Under the pieces are notes generated by a model, which saw only the letters and a list, made by a program, of their open reading frames with translations, searched no databases and was not told where the DNA came from. Shown in pieces: positions 25,535 through 34,083 of a stretch of 64,000 nucleotides of DNA. Where the stretch lies: positions 80,248 through 144,247 of the forward strand of contig NZ_QZXA01000013.1 in NCBI RefSeq assembly GCF_003601985.1, written 5' to 3'. Position numbers and translations under genes: made by a program. The stretch is from Mesorhizobium jarvisii (GTDB lineage: Bacteria; Pseudomonadota; Alphaproteobacteria; Rhizobiales; Rhizobiaceae). The stretch's first letter is position 1. Each line of letters begins with the position of its first letter.

Positions 25535-28158
25535 GCGACGACGACAAGACCCGGATATCGACGAACGACATCTATGCCGGCGTCGGCACGCAGCTCAGCG
25601 GCATTTACGAACTCGACGAGAGGATCGCCTCCGGCGGCATGGGAGAGGTCTATCGCGGCCACAACATCCAAACCGGCGACCATGTGGCGATCAAGATCGT
25701 ATTGCCCGAATTCGCCCGCGATCAGACGATCCTGTCGCTGTTCCGCAAGGAAGCGTCGATCCTCAATCACCTGTCGCATGACGCAGTGGTGCGCTATCAC
25801 GTCTTCACCATCGATCCGAGGATCGGCCGCCCGTATCTGGCGATGGAGTTCGTGGACGGCCAGTCGCTATTCGACGTGATGCGTCGCGGACCGATGCCGG
25901 CGGAAGAAGTGCGGCGACTTTGCCATCGCCTGACGTCGGGGCTCGCCGCCGTGCACCGGGCGGGCGCGGTTCACCGCGACCTCTCGCCGGACAACATCAT
26001 CCTGCCTGGCGGGCAGGTGGAAAGCGCCAAGATCATCGATTTCGGCATAGCCCGGTCGGCGACCGCAGGCGGTGAAACGCTGATCGGCGGGAAGTTCGCC
26101 GGCAAATACAATTACGTCTCGCCCGAACAGCTCGGTCTCTATGGCGGTGAGGTCAGCGAGCAGTCCGATATCTATAGTCTCGGACTGGTGCTCGCCGCCG
26201 CATTGCGCGGAAAGCCGCTCGATATGAGCGGCTCGCAATACGAGGTGATCGAGAAACGCCGGACCGTGCCGGACCTGTCTGACATCGACCCCGATTTCCA
26301 AGAGCTCATTGCCGCGATGCTGCAGCCGGATCCGCGGGATCGGCCTGCCAGCATGGCCGAGATCGCCAGGGCAACGCGTGGCGAGGATGTCGACGTGACA
26401 TTGCCGCCGGCATCGTATGGTCCGCGTGACCGCGCGGGCTTGCCGCGCGCCGGCTGGACGGCGCTGTCCGACACCGGGCCGCAGCCTTCGACGTCCGCGG
26501 GCGAAAAGCACTTTGTTGAACATGTGCGACCGGCGCATCTGTCACAACCACGGCCTGCGCCAGCGCCCGCGCCGGCCAGCACGCCCATGCCGGCTGCGCC
26601 GCGAAAATTGTCGCGGATGCCGGCTGTCGCCGGCGGCCTCGTGACGCTGGCGGTCCTGTTGGGCGGCGGCCTTTACTTCAGCGGCATCCTGGCGCCTCCG
26701 CCTGCCGAAGAGAAACTCAAACCGTTGACACCGAAGCCGGTGCCCAAACCCGTTGTTGAAGCCCCCAAGCCGGTGGCTCAAACGCCGCAGCCGGAAGCAT
26801 CGAACCCTCAGCCGCCGATGCAGCCTCAGCCGGAGCCTTCAAAACCCGAAAATGCCGCCACTATCGAGACGGTGAACCCACCTGCCCTACCGGATGCACA
26901 GGTGAAGACCCCAGTGCCGGCCGAGAACCAGGCGGACGCTGCGGGCCAGCAGAAACCGGAGGCGGCCAAGCCTACCGAAATCCCCATGCCGACCACCAGG
27001 CCCGAGGTGCCGCCGGCAACAGAAGCACGGCAACCCGCTGAGCAGGCGCCGGTAGCGCGGCCCGTCGGCAAGCCAGCGCCGTCCGAAACCACGGCCAACA
27101 GTCAGGCGCAAGCGCCCCCGGTCGAGACCAAGCCTGCCCAAAACCCGACCGCTAACCCACCGAAGACGTCCACGCCAAGCCAGGCGGAGGCAGAGAGCAA
27201 GCCGGCGCAGCAGGCAAACCCGCCGGCGACAGAACCCAGCGCAACGGACCTGGTCGAGATCCTTTCCAAGCTGGCCAAGCCGGAGGCTTCCTCGCCACCG
27301 ACCTCGGAGAGCCGGTTGCCGGCGCAGCCGACCAGCCCGCCGGCTAAACCGGTGGCCCCGCCCCCGGCCGCCAGCGAGCCGACACCACCAACCTCGCCCC
27401 AAGAGCCGACACAGGCAGCGCAGCCGTCCCAGCAACCGCAGCCGCCGGTAACCACACGGCCCGAAAATACCGAAGTCGCGATCAATGTGCCAAAGCCGGC
27501 GGTTCCGCCGGCGAAGCCGGTCGACGAGGCGGCGCAACGCGCCTCATGGGTGCGCGACTTCAGCGGCGGCGACTGTTTCTATGCGTCGCTGACATCGCAA
27601 ACCGCCAGCTCCGCCGCCATCGAAGGCCTCGCAACAGCCGTGCAGCCCTTCGAGCAGATGCTCAATGATTTTCGCTCGAGGTTCCATCTCGAGCCGGACA
27701 TCAATGTCCGTCTCATCGAACAGCCCCAGTGTGAAGTGACCAACTTCCTGCGCGTCCTCGACCGGAACCGTGTGGAAAGTCCGCGGCTCGTTCTCGACCG
27801 GACATCGGTGCCGGATGGCGCGCCGATCAGCGGCACTCTGGTAACGCGTGGCGGGTTGGTTTCCAACGTCATGTTAATCGACCACAGGGGCATCGCCTTC
27901 AACCTCGATGATCGCATCGTGGCGCAGACCGACAAGGCGACCTTCAACATCCCGATCGGTCTAGGCGCCGCCGACAAGGCGGCCGGCAAACCCCTGCCGC
28001 AGATCATGCTGGTGATCACCGGACCAAAGGACATTCAGGCCGCGATGTTCTCGAGACCGACACCGGTCTCCGAGCTTTTGCCAAAGATCCTCGAGGAGAT
28101 CGGCGCCGACGGCCGGCAGTTCTCCGCCACCGCCAAATATTTCCAGCTCGGCGGATAG
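25531..28158 (+). CDS. ppkA: Membrane Ser/Thr protein kinase (PpkA-like)
   Basis: The 875-residue protein has an N-terminal Hanks-type kinase domain (about 27-285: GGMGEVYRG, Lys55, HRDLSPDNI with Asp150, DFG with Asp170, SPEQ). One transmembrane helix follows (about 365-387), then a roughly 320-residue Pro/Ala/Glu-rich stalk and a C-terminal periplasmic domain (about 715-875, with RDFSGGDCFYASL). The cytoplasmic domain would phosphorylate TssL or FHA proteins, and the periplasmic end could sense envelope damage (inference). ATG 25531 is supported by coupling to the phosphatase. The long stalk is unusual for PpkA and would let the sensor reach the peptidoglycan or outer membrane. Confidence 0.9.
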   Translation: MSDDDKTRISTNDIYAGVGTQLSGIYELDERIASGGMGEVYRGHNIQTGDHVAIKIVLPEFARDQTILSLFRKEASILNHLSHDAVVRYHVFTIDPRIGRPYLAMEFVDGQSLFDVMRRGPMPAEEVRRLCHRLTSGLAAVHRAGAVHRDLSPDNIILPGGQVESAKIIDFGIARSATAGGETLIGGKFAGKYNYVSPEQLGLYGGEVSEQSDIYSLGLVLAAALRGKPLDMSGSQYEVIEKRRTVPDLSDIDPDFQELIAAMLQPDPRDRPASMAEIARATRGEDVDVTLPPASYGPRDRAGLPRAGWTALSDTGPQPSTSAGEKHFVEHVRPAHLSQPRPAPAPAPASTPMPAAPRKLSRMPAVAGGLVTLAVLLGGGLYFSGILAPPPAEEKLKPLTPKPVPKPVVEAPKPVAQTPQPEASNPQPPMQPQPEPSKPENAATIETVNPPALPDAQVKTPVPAENQADAAGQQKPEAAKPTEIPMPTTRPEVPPATEARQPAEQAPVARPVGKPAPSETTANSQAQAPPVETKPAQNPTANPPKTSTPSQAEAESKPAQQANPPATEPSATDLVEILSKLAKPEASSPPTSESRLPAQPTSPPAKPVAPPPAASEPTPPTSPQEPTQAAQPSQQPQPPVTTRPENTEVAINVPKPAVPPAKPVDEAAQRASWVRDFSGGDCFYASLTSQTASSAAIEGLATAVQPFEQMLNDFRSRFHLEPDINVRLIEQPQCEVTNFLRVLDRNRVESPRLVLDRTSVPDGAPISGTLVTRGGLVSNVMLIDHRGIAFNLDDRIVAQTDKATFNIPIGLGAADKAAGKPLPQIMLVITGPKDIQAAMFSRPTPVSELLPKILEEIGADGRQFSATAKYFQLGG

Positions 28159-28170
28159 ATATGAACGCCG

Positions 28171-28671
28171 ATGGACCTTCGCCCCTCGCATTCATTTTGC
28201 CAGCCTTCGTCACGCACAAAGCGTAGCTGGTTTCGATTACTGGCGGACTTCTCCGACCGCTTGGCATTTTCCGCGCTGCTCGGCGCGGCGCTGCTCGTTA
28301 TCTTCTCGACCAGAAGCGCGCATGCCGAATTCACCGTCTGCAACCAGACGCTCGACGTCGTCAACCTCGCCGTCGGACAGAAGGTCGACAATGCCGACCA
28401 GACCGATGGCTGGTGGACCATCGGCGCCAACCAATGCGTGAACGTCATCCGCGAGGAACTGGCCAACCGCTACATCTACCTCTACGCGACCGACGTGTTC
28501 GGCCATGCGATCCTCAACGGATCGACCGAGATGTGCGTTGATCGGCGCCGCTTCTCCATCCGTGGCATCGAGGAGTGCTGGCAGCGCGGTCATATCGCGG
28601 CGCGTTTCGTCGAGGTCGACACGCTGGAGCAGGTGCGCTGGACCTATTTCCTGACCGGAAACAGCCCGTGA
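28171..28671 (+). CDS. DUF1036 exported protein
   Basis: The 166-residue protein has a basic N-terminus, one hydrophobic stretch (about 32-48, ALLGAALLVIFSTRSAHA) that looks like a signal peptide ending AHA, and a DUF1036 domain with three or four Cys residues (FTVCNQTL, ANQCVNVI, EMCVDRRRF, EECWQRG). DUF1036 proteins are small exported beta-rich proteins of alphaproteobacteria, and several lie in T6SS or stress loci. It begins 12 bases after the kinase. Its stop overlaps the GTG of the next gene, so it may be made together with the cell-wall hydrolase. Confidence 0.8.
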   Translation: MDLRPSHSFCQPSSRTKRSWFRLLADFSDRLAFSALLGAALLVIFSTRSAHAEFTVCNQTLDVVNLAVGQKVDNADQTDGWWTIGANQCVNVIREELANRYIYLYATDVFGHAILNGSTEMCVDRRRFSIRGIEECWQRGHIAARFVEVDTLEQVRWTYFLTGNSP

Positions 28672-31091
28672 CGCACAGCATCGACACGAGCTTCAAACAG
28701 AAGAAGCTGGCACGCCTGGCCGAGCGCAGACGCAAACTCTGGCGCCGCGTTCTTGCTGGCGTTGCAACGCTCACCGTCATCGCGATCGCCACCGGCTTCT
28801 ATCTTACGAAGGACAACTGGTCGTTCGGCGACGAGGATGAGGAACTGCATCCCGTCGAAGGCATGGAGGACGTGCCGCCCGACGCCTCGGTCTATGTGCC
28901 GGCCATCATCGACCTTGCCGGTGATCCGATGTGGATCACGCTGGCGCCCGATGCGGACACCGCCACGAAGGGCCACACGGTTGCGCGCCCGGCCGAACTC
29001 GACAGTTCCGGGGCCTCGCCGCAGATCGAGATTCTGTCCGACGTGATGCTGAGCGCCAGCGAGAAGTTCATGACGACGATCCCGTCGACGCAGGAGGATT
29101 TTGCCTTCTTCAAGGCGCAGCGGCAGCCTTCAACCGCAGCACCAGACGATCAGCAACCGACCTCGCCCGCACCTGCTGCGGCGCCCAACGACCAACCGGG
29201 CGATCTGGCGAACGACCTGCAGGCGCCGCCGGACGCGGGCGAGCCCCCCGCCGGTTCGGCGCCCAAGGCCGACGCAGACGACCCCGAGGCCGGCTGGGGG
29301 GAGACCATCGACCAGGGCGAGGCAGCGCTGCCCGCCTTCAAGAAAACCGCGATCGAGAACAACACCACCGTCGCGACCGTCACCAGCGAATATCAGCGCT
29401 TCGCGGCGACAGAGGACACTTTCGTGAAAATCCTCAACGACCGCAGCCTGGATAGCGTGGCGCTCGACGCGCATTTCTCAGCGGACGACGCCAGGCTTGC
29501 GGGCGAGGCGCTGAAAGCGCTGTTCAAGCGCGACGGGCTCGAGGCCGGTTTCGTGGTCGCCATGCGCGGCTTCCGGCCGAATCGCGAGACGACGACCATG
29601 TCGCTGATGCAGGTCTCGGTCTACGCAAGGAACGTCTATGTCGGCACGCTGACGCGCAACGCAGCGGGCGCCTTCGTTTCCGGCGTCGACCCCTGGGTTC
29701 GCGAGGACCTCTTCAACTATTCGGGTGCCTCCGACCAGGGCGGACCCAAGCGGCAGTACCGGCTGCTCGACGCAATCTACTCGACCGCGGCGCGCAACAA
29801 GGTGCCGACCAGCGTGATCGGCGAAGCGATCATGTATCTGTCGAGGGGACAGGATCTCGACGCTTTCGCCAGCGAGGACCAGCGCCTGGTGATGATCTAC
29901 TCGCAGACGCCGCGCGACGAGGGCGAGATCTCCGGACGGGTGCTTTACGTCGGCGTCCTGGGTAAGGACAAGAACCTCGACTGCTTCGTCTTCCAGCAAA
30001 GTGACGGCCAGTATGCCTGCGTGACCGGCGATGATCAGGTTCGCTCGCTGAACGTCACCAACGGCATGGTCACGCCGGTCGCCGGGGTGATGACGTCGAC
30101 CTTCGGCCCGCGCAAGCATCCGATCCTCGGCACGGTTCGGATCCACAAGGGTGTCGACTGGGCGGCTCCGGTCGGGACGCCGGTCATGGCGGCCTTCGAC
30201 GGCGAGATTTCCTTCCAGGGCGATGGCGGCAGCTACGGCAATCTGGTGAAGATCACGCATGCCAACGGCCGCGAGACGCGCTACGCGCATATGCAAAAAT
30301 TCGCCATCGCCAGCGGTGTCGGCACCAAGGTGAAGGCCGGCGACGTCATCGGCTATATCGGCACGACGGGGCTTTCGACCGGCCCGCATCTGCATTTCGA
30401 GCTCTACGAGAACGGCGAGGCGATCGACCCGCTCGGGACAGTCACCACCGTCGCCACCGCCGTTTCCGTCAGTTCCGGCGGGCCCGGCGATTCCGCGGTC
30501 GAGACGCTGACCGACCGGATCGTCCATGTCGAAAGCGGCGGCAGCGCCCGCGCCAAGAACCCCAACTCGTCGGCAACCGGCGCCGGCCAGTTCATCACCA
30601 AGACCTGGATCCGGATGATGAACACCTATCGTCCCGACCTTGCCCGATCGCTTTCGACCGCCGACCTGCTCGCGCTTCGCTATGACGCGACGCTGTCACG
30701 CGAAATGGTGCGCAACCTGGCGCGCGAAGGCGAGGCCTATCTGCGCGCCCGCGGCCACCAGATAACCGCCGGTCGCCTGTATCTTTGCCATTTCCTCGGC
30801 ATGGAGGGGGCACACCAGGTGCTGGCCGCGTCCGGCTCGTCGCAATTGAGCGCTGTTCTGGGCGCAGCCGTGATCCAGGCCAACCCGTTCCTGACCGGCA
30901 AGACCGTCGGCTACGTCATCGATTGGGCCGAGCGGAAAATGGGGCAGAAAGTGCCGCGCGTGGTGACCGATCAGAGCCAGCCGGCGACAACCACGACCGA
31001 GGTCCGGCAGACGTCGCCGGAGTTCGAGAAATACAAGCAGGCGATAACCGCGTTGCTCAATTCAATCCAAGAGACGCTTGAGCCGGGCTGA
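28668..31091 (+). CDS. Membrane-anchored M23 peptidase fused to lysozyme-like domain
   Basis: Starting from GTG 28668 (GTGA overlap with the preceding stop), the 807-residue protein has one N-terminal transmembrane helix (about 27-46), a long variable region, an M23 zinc endopeptidase domain (about 465-595, H493xxxD497 and H574-L-H576) and a C-terminal lysozyme/SLT-like domain (about 610-760) with probable catalytic Glu622 in VHVESGG. Both domains cut peptidoglycan, one in peptide bridges and one in glycan. In this operon it most likely opens the wall for the T6SS or remodels it around the TssM/TssL complex; an effector role is the alternative. The N-terminal anchor favours a resident enzyme. 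Confidence 0.85.
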   Translation: MTHSIDTSFKQKKLARLAERRRKLWRRVLAGVATLTVIAIATGFYLTKDNWSFGDEDEELHPVEGMEDVPPDASVYVPAIIDLAGDPMWITLAPDADTATKGHTVARPAELDSSGASPQIEILSDVMLSASEKFMTTIPSTQEDFAFFKAQRQPSTAAPDDQQPTSPAPAAAPNDQPGDLANDLQAPPDAGEPPAGSAPKADADDPEAGWGETIDQGEAALPAFKKTAIENNTTVATVTSEYQRFAATEDTFVKILNDRSLDSVALDAHFSADDARLAGEALKALFKRDGLEAGFVVAMRGFRPNRETTTMSLMQVSVYARNVYVGTLTRNAAGAFVSGVDPWVREDLFNYSGASDQGGPKRQYRLLDAIYSTAARNKVPTSVIGEAIMYLSRGQDLDAFASEDQRLVMIYSQTPRDEGEISGRVLYVGVLGKDKNLDCFVFQQSDGQYACVTGDDQVRSLNVTNGMVTPVAGVMTSTFGPRKHPILGTVRIHKGVDWAAPVGTPVMAAFDGEISFQGDGGSYGNLVKITHANGRETRYAHMQKFAIASGVGTKVKAGDVIGYIGTTGLSTGPHLHFELYENGEAIDPLGTVTTVATAVSVSSGGPGDSAVETLTDRIVHVESGGSARAKNPNSSATGAGQFITKTWIRMMNTYRPDLARSLSTADLLALRYDATLSREMVRNLAREGEAYLRARGHQITAGRLYLCHFLGMEGAHQVLAASGSSQLSAVLGAAVIQANPFLTGKTVGYVIDWAERKMGQKVPRVVTDQSQPATTTTEVRQTSPEFEKYKQAITALLNSIQETLEPG

Positions 31092-31114
31092 GCAATTCCA
31101 GGAAAAGTGTGAAC

Positions 31115-31153
31115 AGAACGGCTCACCATTTCCGTGAAACGGTGAACGGTTCT
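31115..31153. repeat. Imperfect intergenic palindrome
   Basis: An 18-base arm at 31115-31132 pairs with 31136-31153 at 15 of 18 positions around a 3-base loop. It starts 24 bases after the hydrolase stop and is preceded by GCAATTCCAGGAAAA, a sequence typical of short intergenic palindromic repeats in rhizobial genomes. It may act as a transcript end or as a mobile palindromic repeat. There is no U-tract, so a simple intrinsic terminator is less likely. The rest of 31154-31361 shows no gene. Confidence 0.5.
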
Positions 31154-31361
31154 AGTGGCCGTCCCGGCTCAAAGGCGGCACGATCGCCTGGTCGATCGGT
31201 TTCGACAAATATCTGCGGAAGCCGGGGGATCCGGTGAACCTAAGCTGTCGTCGGGGCTACACAAGCCTGAGAGCCATTTTTGGCCGAAGCGACTTCGTCG
31301 CTGACGAATTGAGCATGCGCAGAGATCCATAGCGTGCCCCGATGGGCAGGAGGGCTGATCC

Positions 31362-32693
31362 ATGAAACTGTTTGCCATCCTTTTGAGCGGAGTTGTCCTT
31401 TCCATCCTTGCCGCCTTCGGCGTCCAGGCCGCAACAGCCGAGAGCAAGCGTGTCGCGCTGGTCATCGGCAACAGCAAATATGTCAACGCCGTTGCCTTGC
31501 CCAACCCGGCGAACGATGCCCACCTGATTGCGTCGACGTTGCGCAACGCCGGCTTCGACGTGATCGAAGGTGTCGACCAGGACAATGCCGGTATGCATGG
31601 CCTGATCAGCAAATTCACCGAAGAATCCTACAACGCCGACCTCGCGGTCATCTTCTATGCCGGCCACGGCATGCAGGTCGACGGCAAGAACTATCTCATA
31701 CCGGTCGATGCCGACCTGACCTCGCCCGCCTATCTCAAGACCCGCACGGTTCAGATCGACGAGTTCATGGCGGCGCTGCCTGCCGATCCCGCCGTTGGCA
31801 TCATCATTCTCGATGCCTGCCGCGACAATCCGCTGGGTCGTACCCTGGCTGCGGCTCTGCCCAAGAGCCGCTCGCTTGGCGCCGGCCTCGCGCCGGTGGA
31901 TGCAAAGGCAGACGGCGTCGGCACCGGCGGTGTCTTGATCGCCTACGCAACCGATCCCGGCGCTATCGCTTTCGACGGCGACGGCGACGGCGTCGACAGC
32001 CCCTACTCCCTGGCGTTGGCCAAGCACCTGACCGAACCCGGTGTCGAGATTCAGAGCGCGCTGACGCGCGTGCGCGGCGACGTGACGGAAGCCACGCAGG
32101 GCCGGCAGCGCCCATGGCACAACGCATCGCTGGGACGCGAGGTTTTCCTTGGCAAGCCGTCGGCACAGGCCGCGGGGGCGCCGATCGCCGATGCAGCCAG
32201 GACGACGGCCTCGCCCGCCCCCGCGCCGATCGCAAGCGATCCGCCGTCCTGGCAGGTTGAGCAGCGGCTTTGGGATGAGGCTTCGAAAAAGAATGCCATT
32301 CCCTATTACGAGGCCTATCTCGACCAGTTTCCAAGCGGCCGCTTCGCCACGGTGGCAAGGCTCGACATCGACCAGTTGAAGGGCCCCGAGGCGGGCAAGC
32401 AGGTCGCGTCGCTCGACACGAACGATGCGAACGCGAATCCCGGCTCAGCCGTTCGCACCTCGGCCGCCGACCAGGTCCGCACCGCACCACCGAAGAAACA
32501 GGTCGTGCACAAGACCCGCACGCTGAAACCGATGGCGCAGCGGAAACCGCGAAGACAGCAGATCGTCGAGCGCTGGCGCAACAGGGAGACTGTGATGCGC
32601 GACGAGCCGCCGCGGAGAGACAACAATGACTTCCTGACCAAGGCGCTGATTTTCGGCAGCGGCGTCGTGATCGGCGGTGCGATGAGATATTGA
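31362..32693 (+). CDS. Exported caspase-like protease (peptidase C14)
   Basis: The 443-residue protein has a signal peptide (1-24, ending QAATA), then a caspase/metacaspase p20 domain (about 28-260) with the catalytic dyad His102 (FYAGHG) and Cys153 (DACRDNP). The RVALVIGNSKY strand and the NPANDA motif are also typical. An aspartate-rich insertion (DGDGDGVD, about 205-212) sits before the SPY motif and might bind calcium. The C-terminal part (about 300-443) is basic and proline-rich and ends in a short hydrophobic stretch (ALIFGSGVVIGGAMRY) that could touch the membrane. The substrate is unknown. A second exported caspase lies at 34084. Confidence 0.85.
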   Translation: MKLFAILLSGVVLSILAAFGVQAATAESKRVALVIGNSKYVNAVALPNPANDAHLIASTLRNAGFDVIEGVDQDNAGMHGLISKFTEESYNADLAVIFYAGHGMQVDGKNYLIPVDADLTSPAYLKTRTVQIDEFMAALPADPAVGIIILDACRDNPLGRTLAAALPKSRSLGAGLAPVDAKADGVGTGGVLIAYATDPGAIAFDGDGDGVDSPYSLALAKHLTEPGVEIQSALTRVRGDVTEATQGRQRPWHNASLGREVFLGKPSAQAAGAPIADAARTTASPAPAPIASDPPSWQVEQRLWDEASKKNAIPYYEAYLDQFPSGRFATVARLDIDQLKGPEAGKQVASLDTNDANANPGSAVRTSAADQVRTAPPKKQVVHKTRTLKPMAQRKPRRQQIVERWRNRETVMRDEPPRRDNNDFLTKALIFGSGVVIGGAMRY

Positions 32694-32705
32694 TCATAGT
32701 CAGCC

Positions 32706-32737
32706 AAAGGGAACCCGCGTTGGACGAGTTCCCTTTT
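32706..32737. terminator. Bidirectional intrinsic terminator
   Basis: A perfect 9-base inverted repeat (AAAGGGAAC at 32706-32714, GTTCCCTTT at 32728-32736) surrounds a 13-base loop and is flanked by A and T runs. It lies between the convergent caspase gene (ends 32693) and the OmpA gene (ends 32778). It could therefore end transcripts from both sides. Confidence 0.7.
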
Positions 32738-32777
32738 GCCGCTATCGCTGTTGCCGGATCGGCCTGGCGGCGACCGC

Positions 32778-33317
32778 TTACTCGGTCCTGATGCGCATTT
32801 CCACGCGCCGGTTGACCGGATCGTAAGGATTGGCGACCCGCGGGTGCGACTTGCCCAGGCCGATCGCTTCGAGCCGCGCCGATTCAACGCCGTTCGCTTC
32901 GAGGAAAGCGGCCACCGACTGGGCCCTGCGCTGCGACAGGTCCTGGTTGTAGCGATCGGGGCCGGTTGCATCGGTATGACCTTCAACGACAAAGCTGAAC
33001 GTGCTCAGCCGATTGTCCTTCAGCGCCTTGGCGAACTCGTCGAGTTCGGTGCGCGCCGTCTGGTCGAGTTGCGCGGAATCAAGGGCGAAATTGATCATCA
33101 TGTCGAGACCGGTCTTTTGTGCAGCTGAGCCAGTCTTCTCGGCCTTGCTCTTGCACTCTTCCTCGGTGCCGACGCAGATGCCGCGCGCGGCACCCAGATT
33201 GCCGGACTGTCCGGCGAAGAACTTGACGATGTCTTCTGATTTCTGAAGCGGATCGGCAAAGACGTGCGTTGCAAGAAGCATGGCCGCCAATGCCAAGGCT
33301 GAACTGCCCCATCGCAT
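32778..33317 (-). CDS. OmpA-family periplasmic protein
   Basis: The 179-residue protein has a signal peptide (1-21, ending HVFA). A short region with two Cys residues (RGICVGTEEECKSKA) leads to an OmpA-like peptidoglycan-binding domain (about 70-179: FVVEGHTDATGPDRYNQDLS, RRAQSV, NRRVEMRI). The GTG at 33326 also opens the frame, but ATG 33317 has AGGAG 8 bases upstream. There is no beta-barrel and no lipobox, so it is probably a soluble wall-binding protein. It is convergent with the first caspase and divergent from the DUF6931 gene. Confidence 0.82.
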   Translation of the reverse strand: MRWGSSALALAAMLLATHVFADPLQKSEDIVKFFAGQSGNLGAARGICVGTEEECKSKAEKTGSAAQKTGLDMMINFALDSAQLDQTARTELDEFAKALKDNRLSTFSFVVEGHTDATGPDRYNQDLSQRRAQSVAAFLEANGVESARLEAIGLGKSHPRVANPYDPVNRRVEMRIRTE

Positions 33318-33493
33318 GACCGTCACTCCTGTCTAAGAGGATTTCGCTGGCGCGCATCATATCAAATCGGGAAGCGATTGTCTGTGAACAAACGCATGCC
33401 GCTCGTGGCCGCCATCTGCCAACGACTGACGCTTGACCGGCGCTCGGCCACAGGCTTGAGTGCTGTTCTGGTGGTTCTTGGGGTGTGGCAGCC

Positions 33494-34030
33494 ATGGCCA
33501 ATGAACTCGGATACAGAACGGCACGGGATCTGTTTCTTGCTTGTCCCGCCATCGCCAGGGACATGAAATCGCTGGCCACGGGCCAGCCGCCGCTTGATTT
33601 TTGCCGAGCCCTGCTTGCCGGGCGCGTGCCGGAAGAAGCAGTCACGTTCTGTGCCTACCTTCTGCCCGAGCGAGCCGCCGTCTGGTGGGGACATGAGTGC
33701 CTGAGCAATCTCGCCGAGCTCCTCGCGGACCGGGATCTCGAATTGCTGGCGCTTGTCCATGACCGCGTCGGCGAACCTGACAATCCCCACCATCAAGCCG
33801 TCCTGAGCAATTCCCTTGACCTGCCGCCGGCAACACCGGCCGCCTGGATCGCTCTGGCAGCGGTGTGGCGCGACCCGACCCTCGACATGGTGTCGACCGG
33901 ATTTCCTGCCGCTCATGCCGTCAATGCCGGAATTCTGGCCGGGTTGGCCCGCGCCTCGCTGGCGGACCGGTTTTCCGTGCTTTCGGCCTTTGTCGAAATG
34001 GGCATCCAGATGGCGGAGATGGAGGCGTAA
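33494..34030 (+). CDS. DUF6931 family protein
   Basis: The 178-residue protein begins MANELGYRTARDLFLACPAI and includes the diagnostic segment AVTFCAYLLPERAAVWWGHECL, which matches the DUF6931 family of T6SS-linked proteins of unknown function. It is helical and cytoplasmic by composition. ATG 33494 is preferred over GTG 33485 because of a GGGG-rich stretch about 10 bases before it. The gene stands alone between the divergent OmpA gene and the convergent second caspase. A link to type VI secretion rests on the family's usual neighbours and is not shown here. Confidence 0.7.
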   Translation: MANELGYRTARDLFLACPAIARDMKSLATGQPPLDFCRALLAGRVPEEAVTFCAYLLPERAAVWWGHECLSNLAELLADRDLELLALVHDRVGEPDNPHHQAVLSNSLDLPPATPAAWIALAAVWRDPTLDMVSTGFPAAHAVNAGILAGLARASLADRFSVLSAFVEMGIQMAEMEA

Positions 34031-34083
34031 CGGCATTCGCCGATCCCTACGCGCCATCCGTCATTGCTGGCCTCAGGCCGGCA

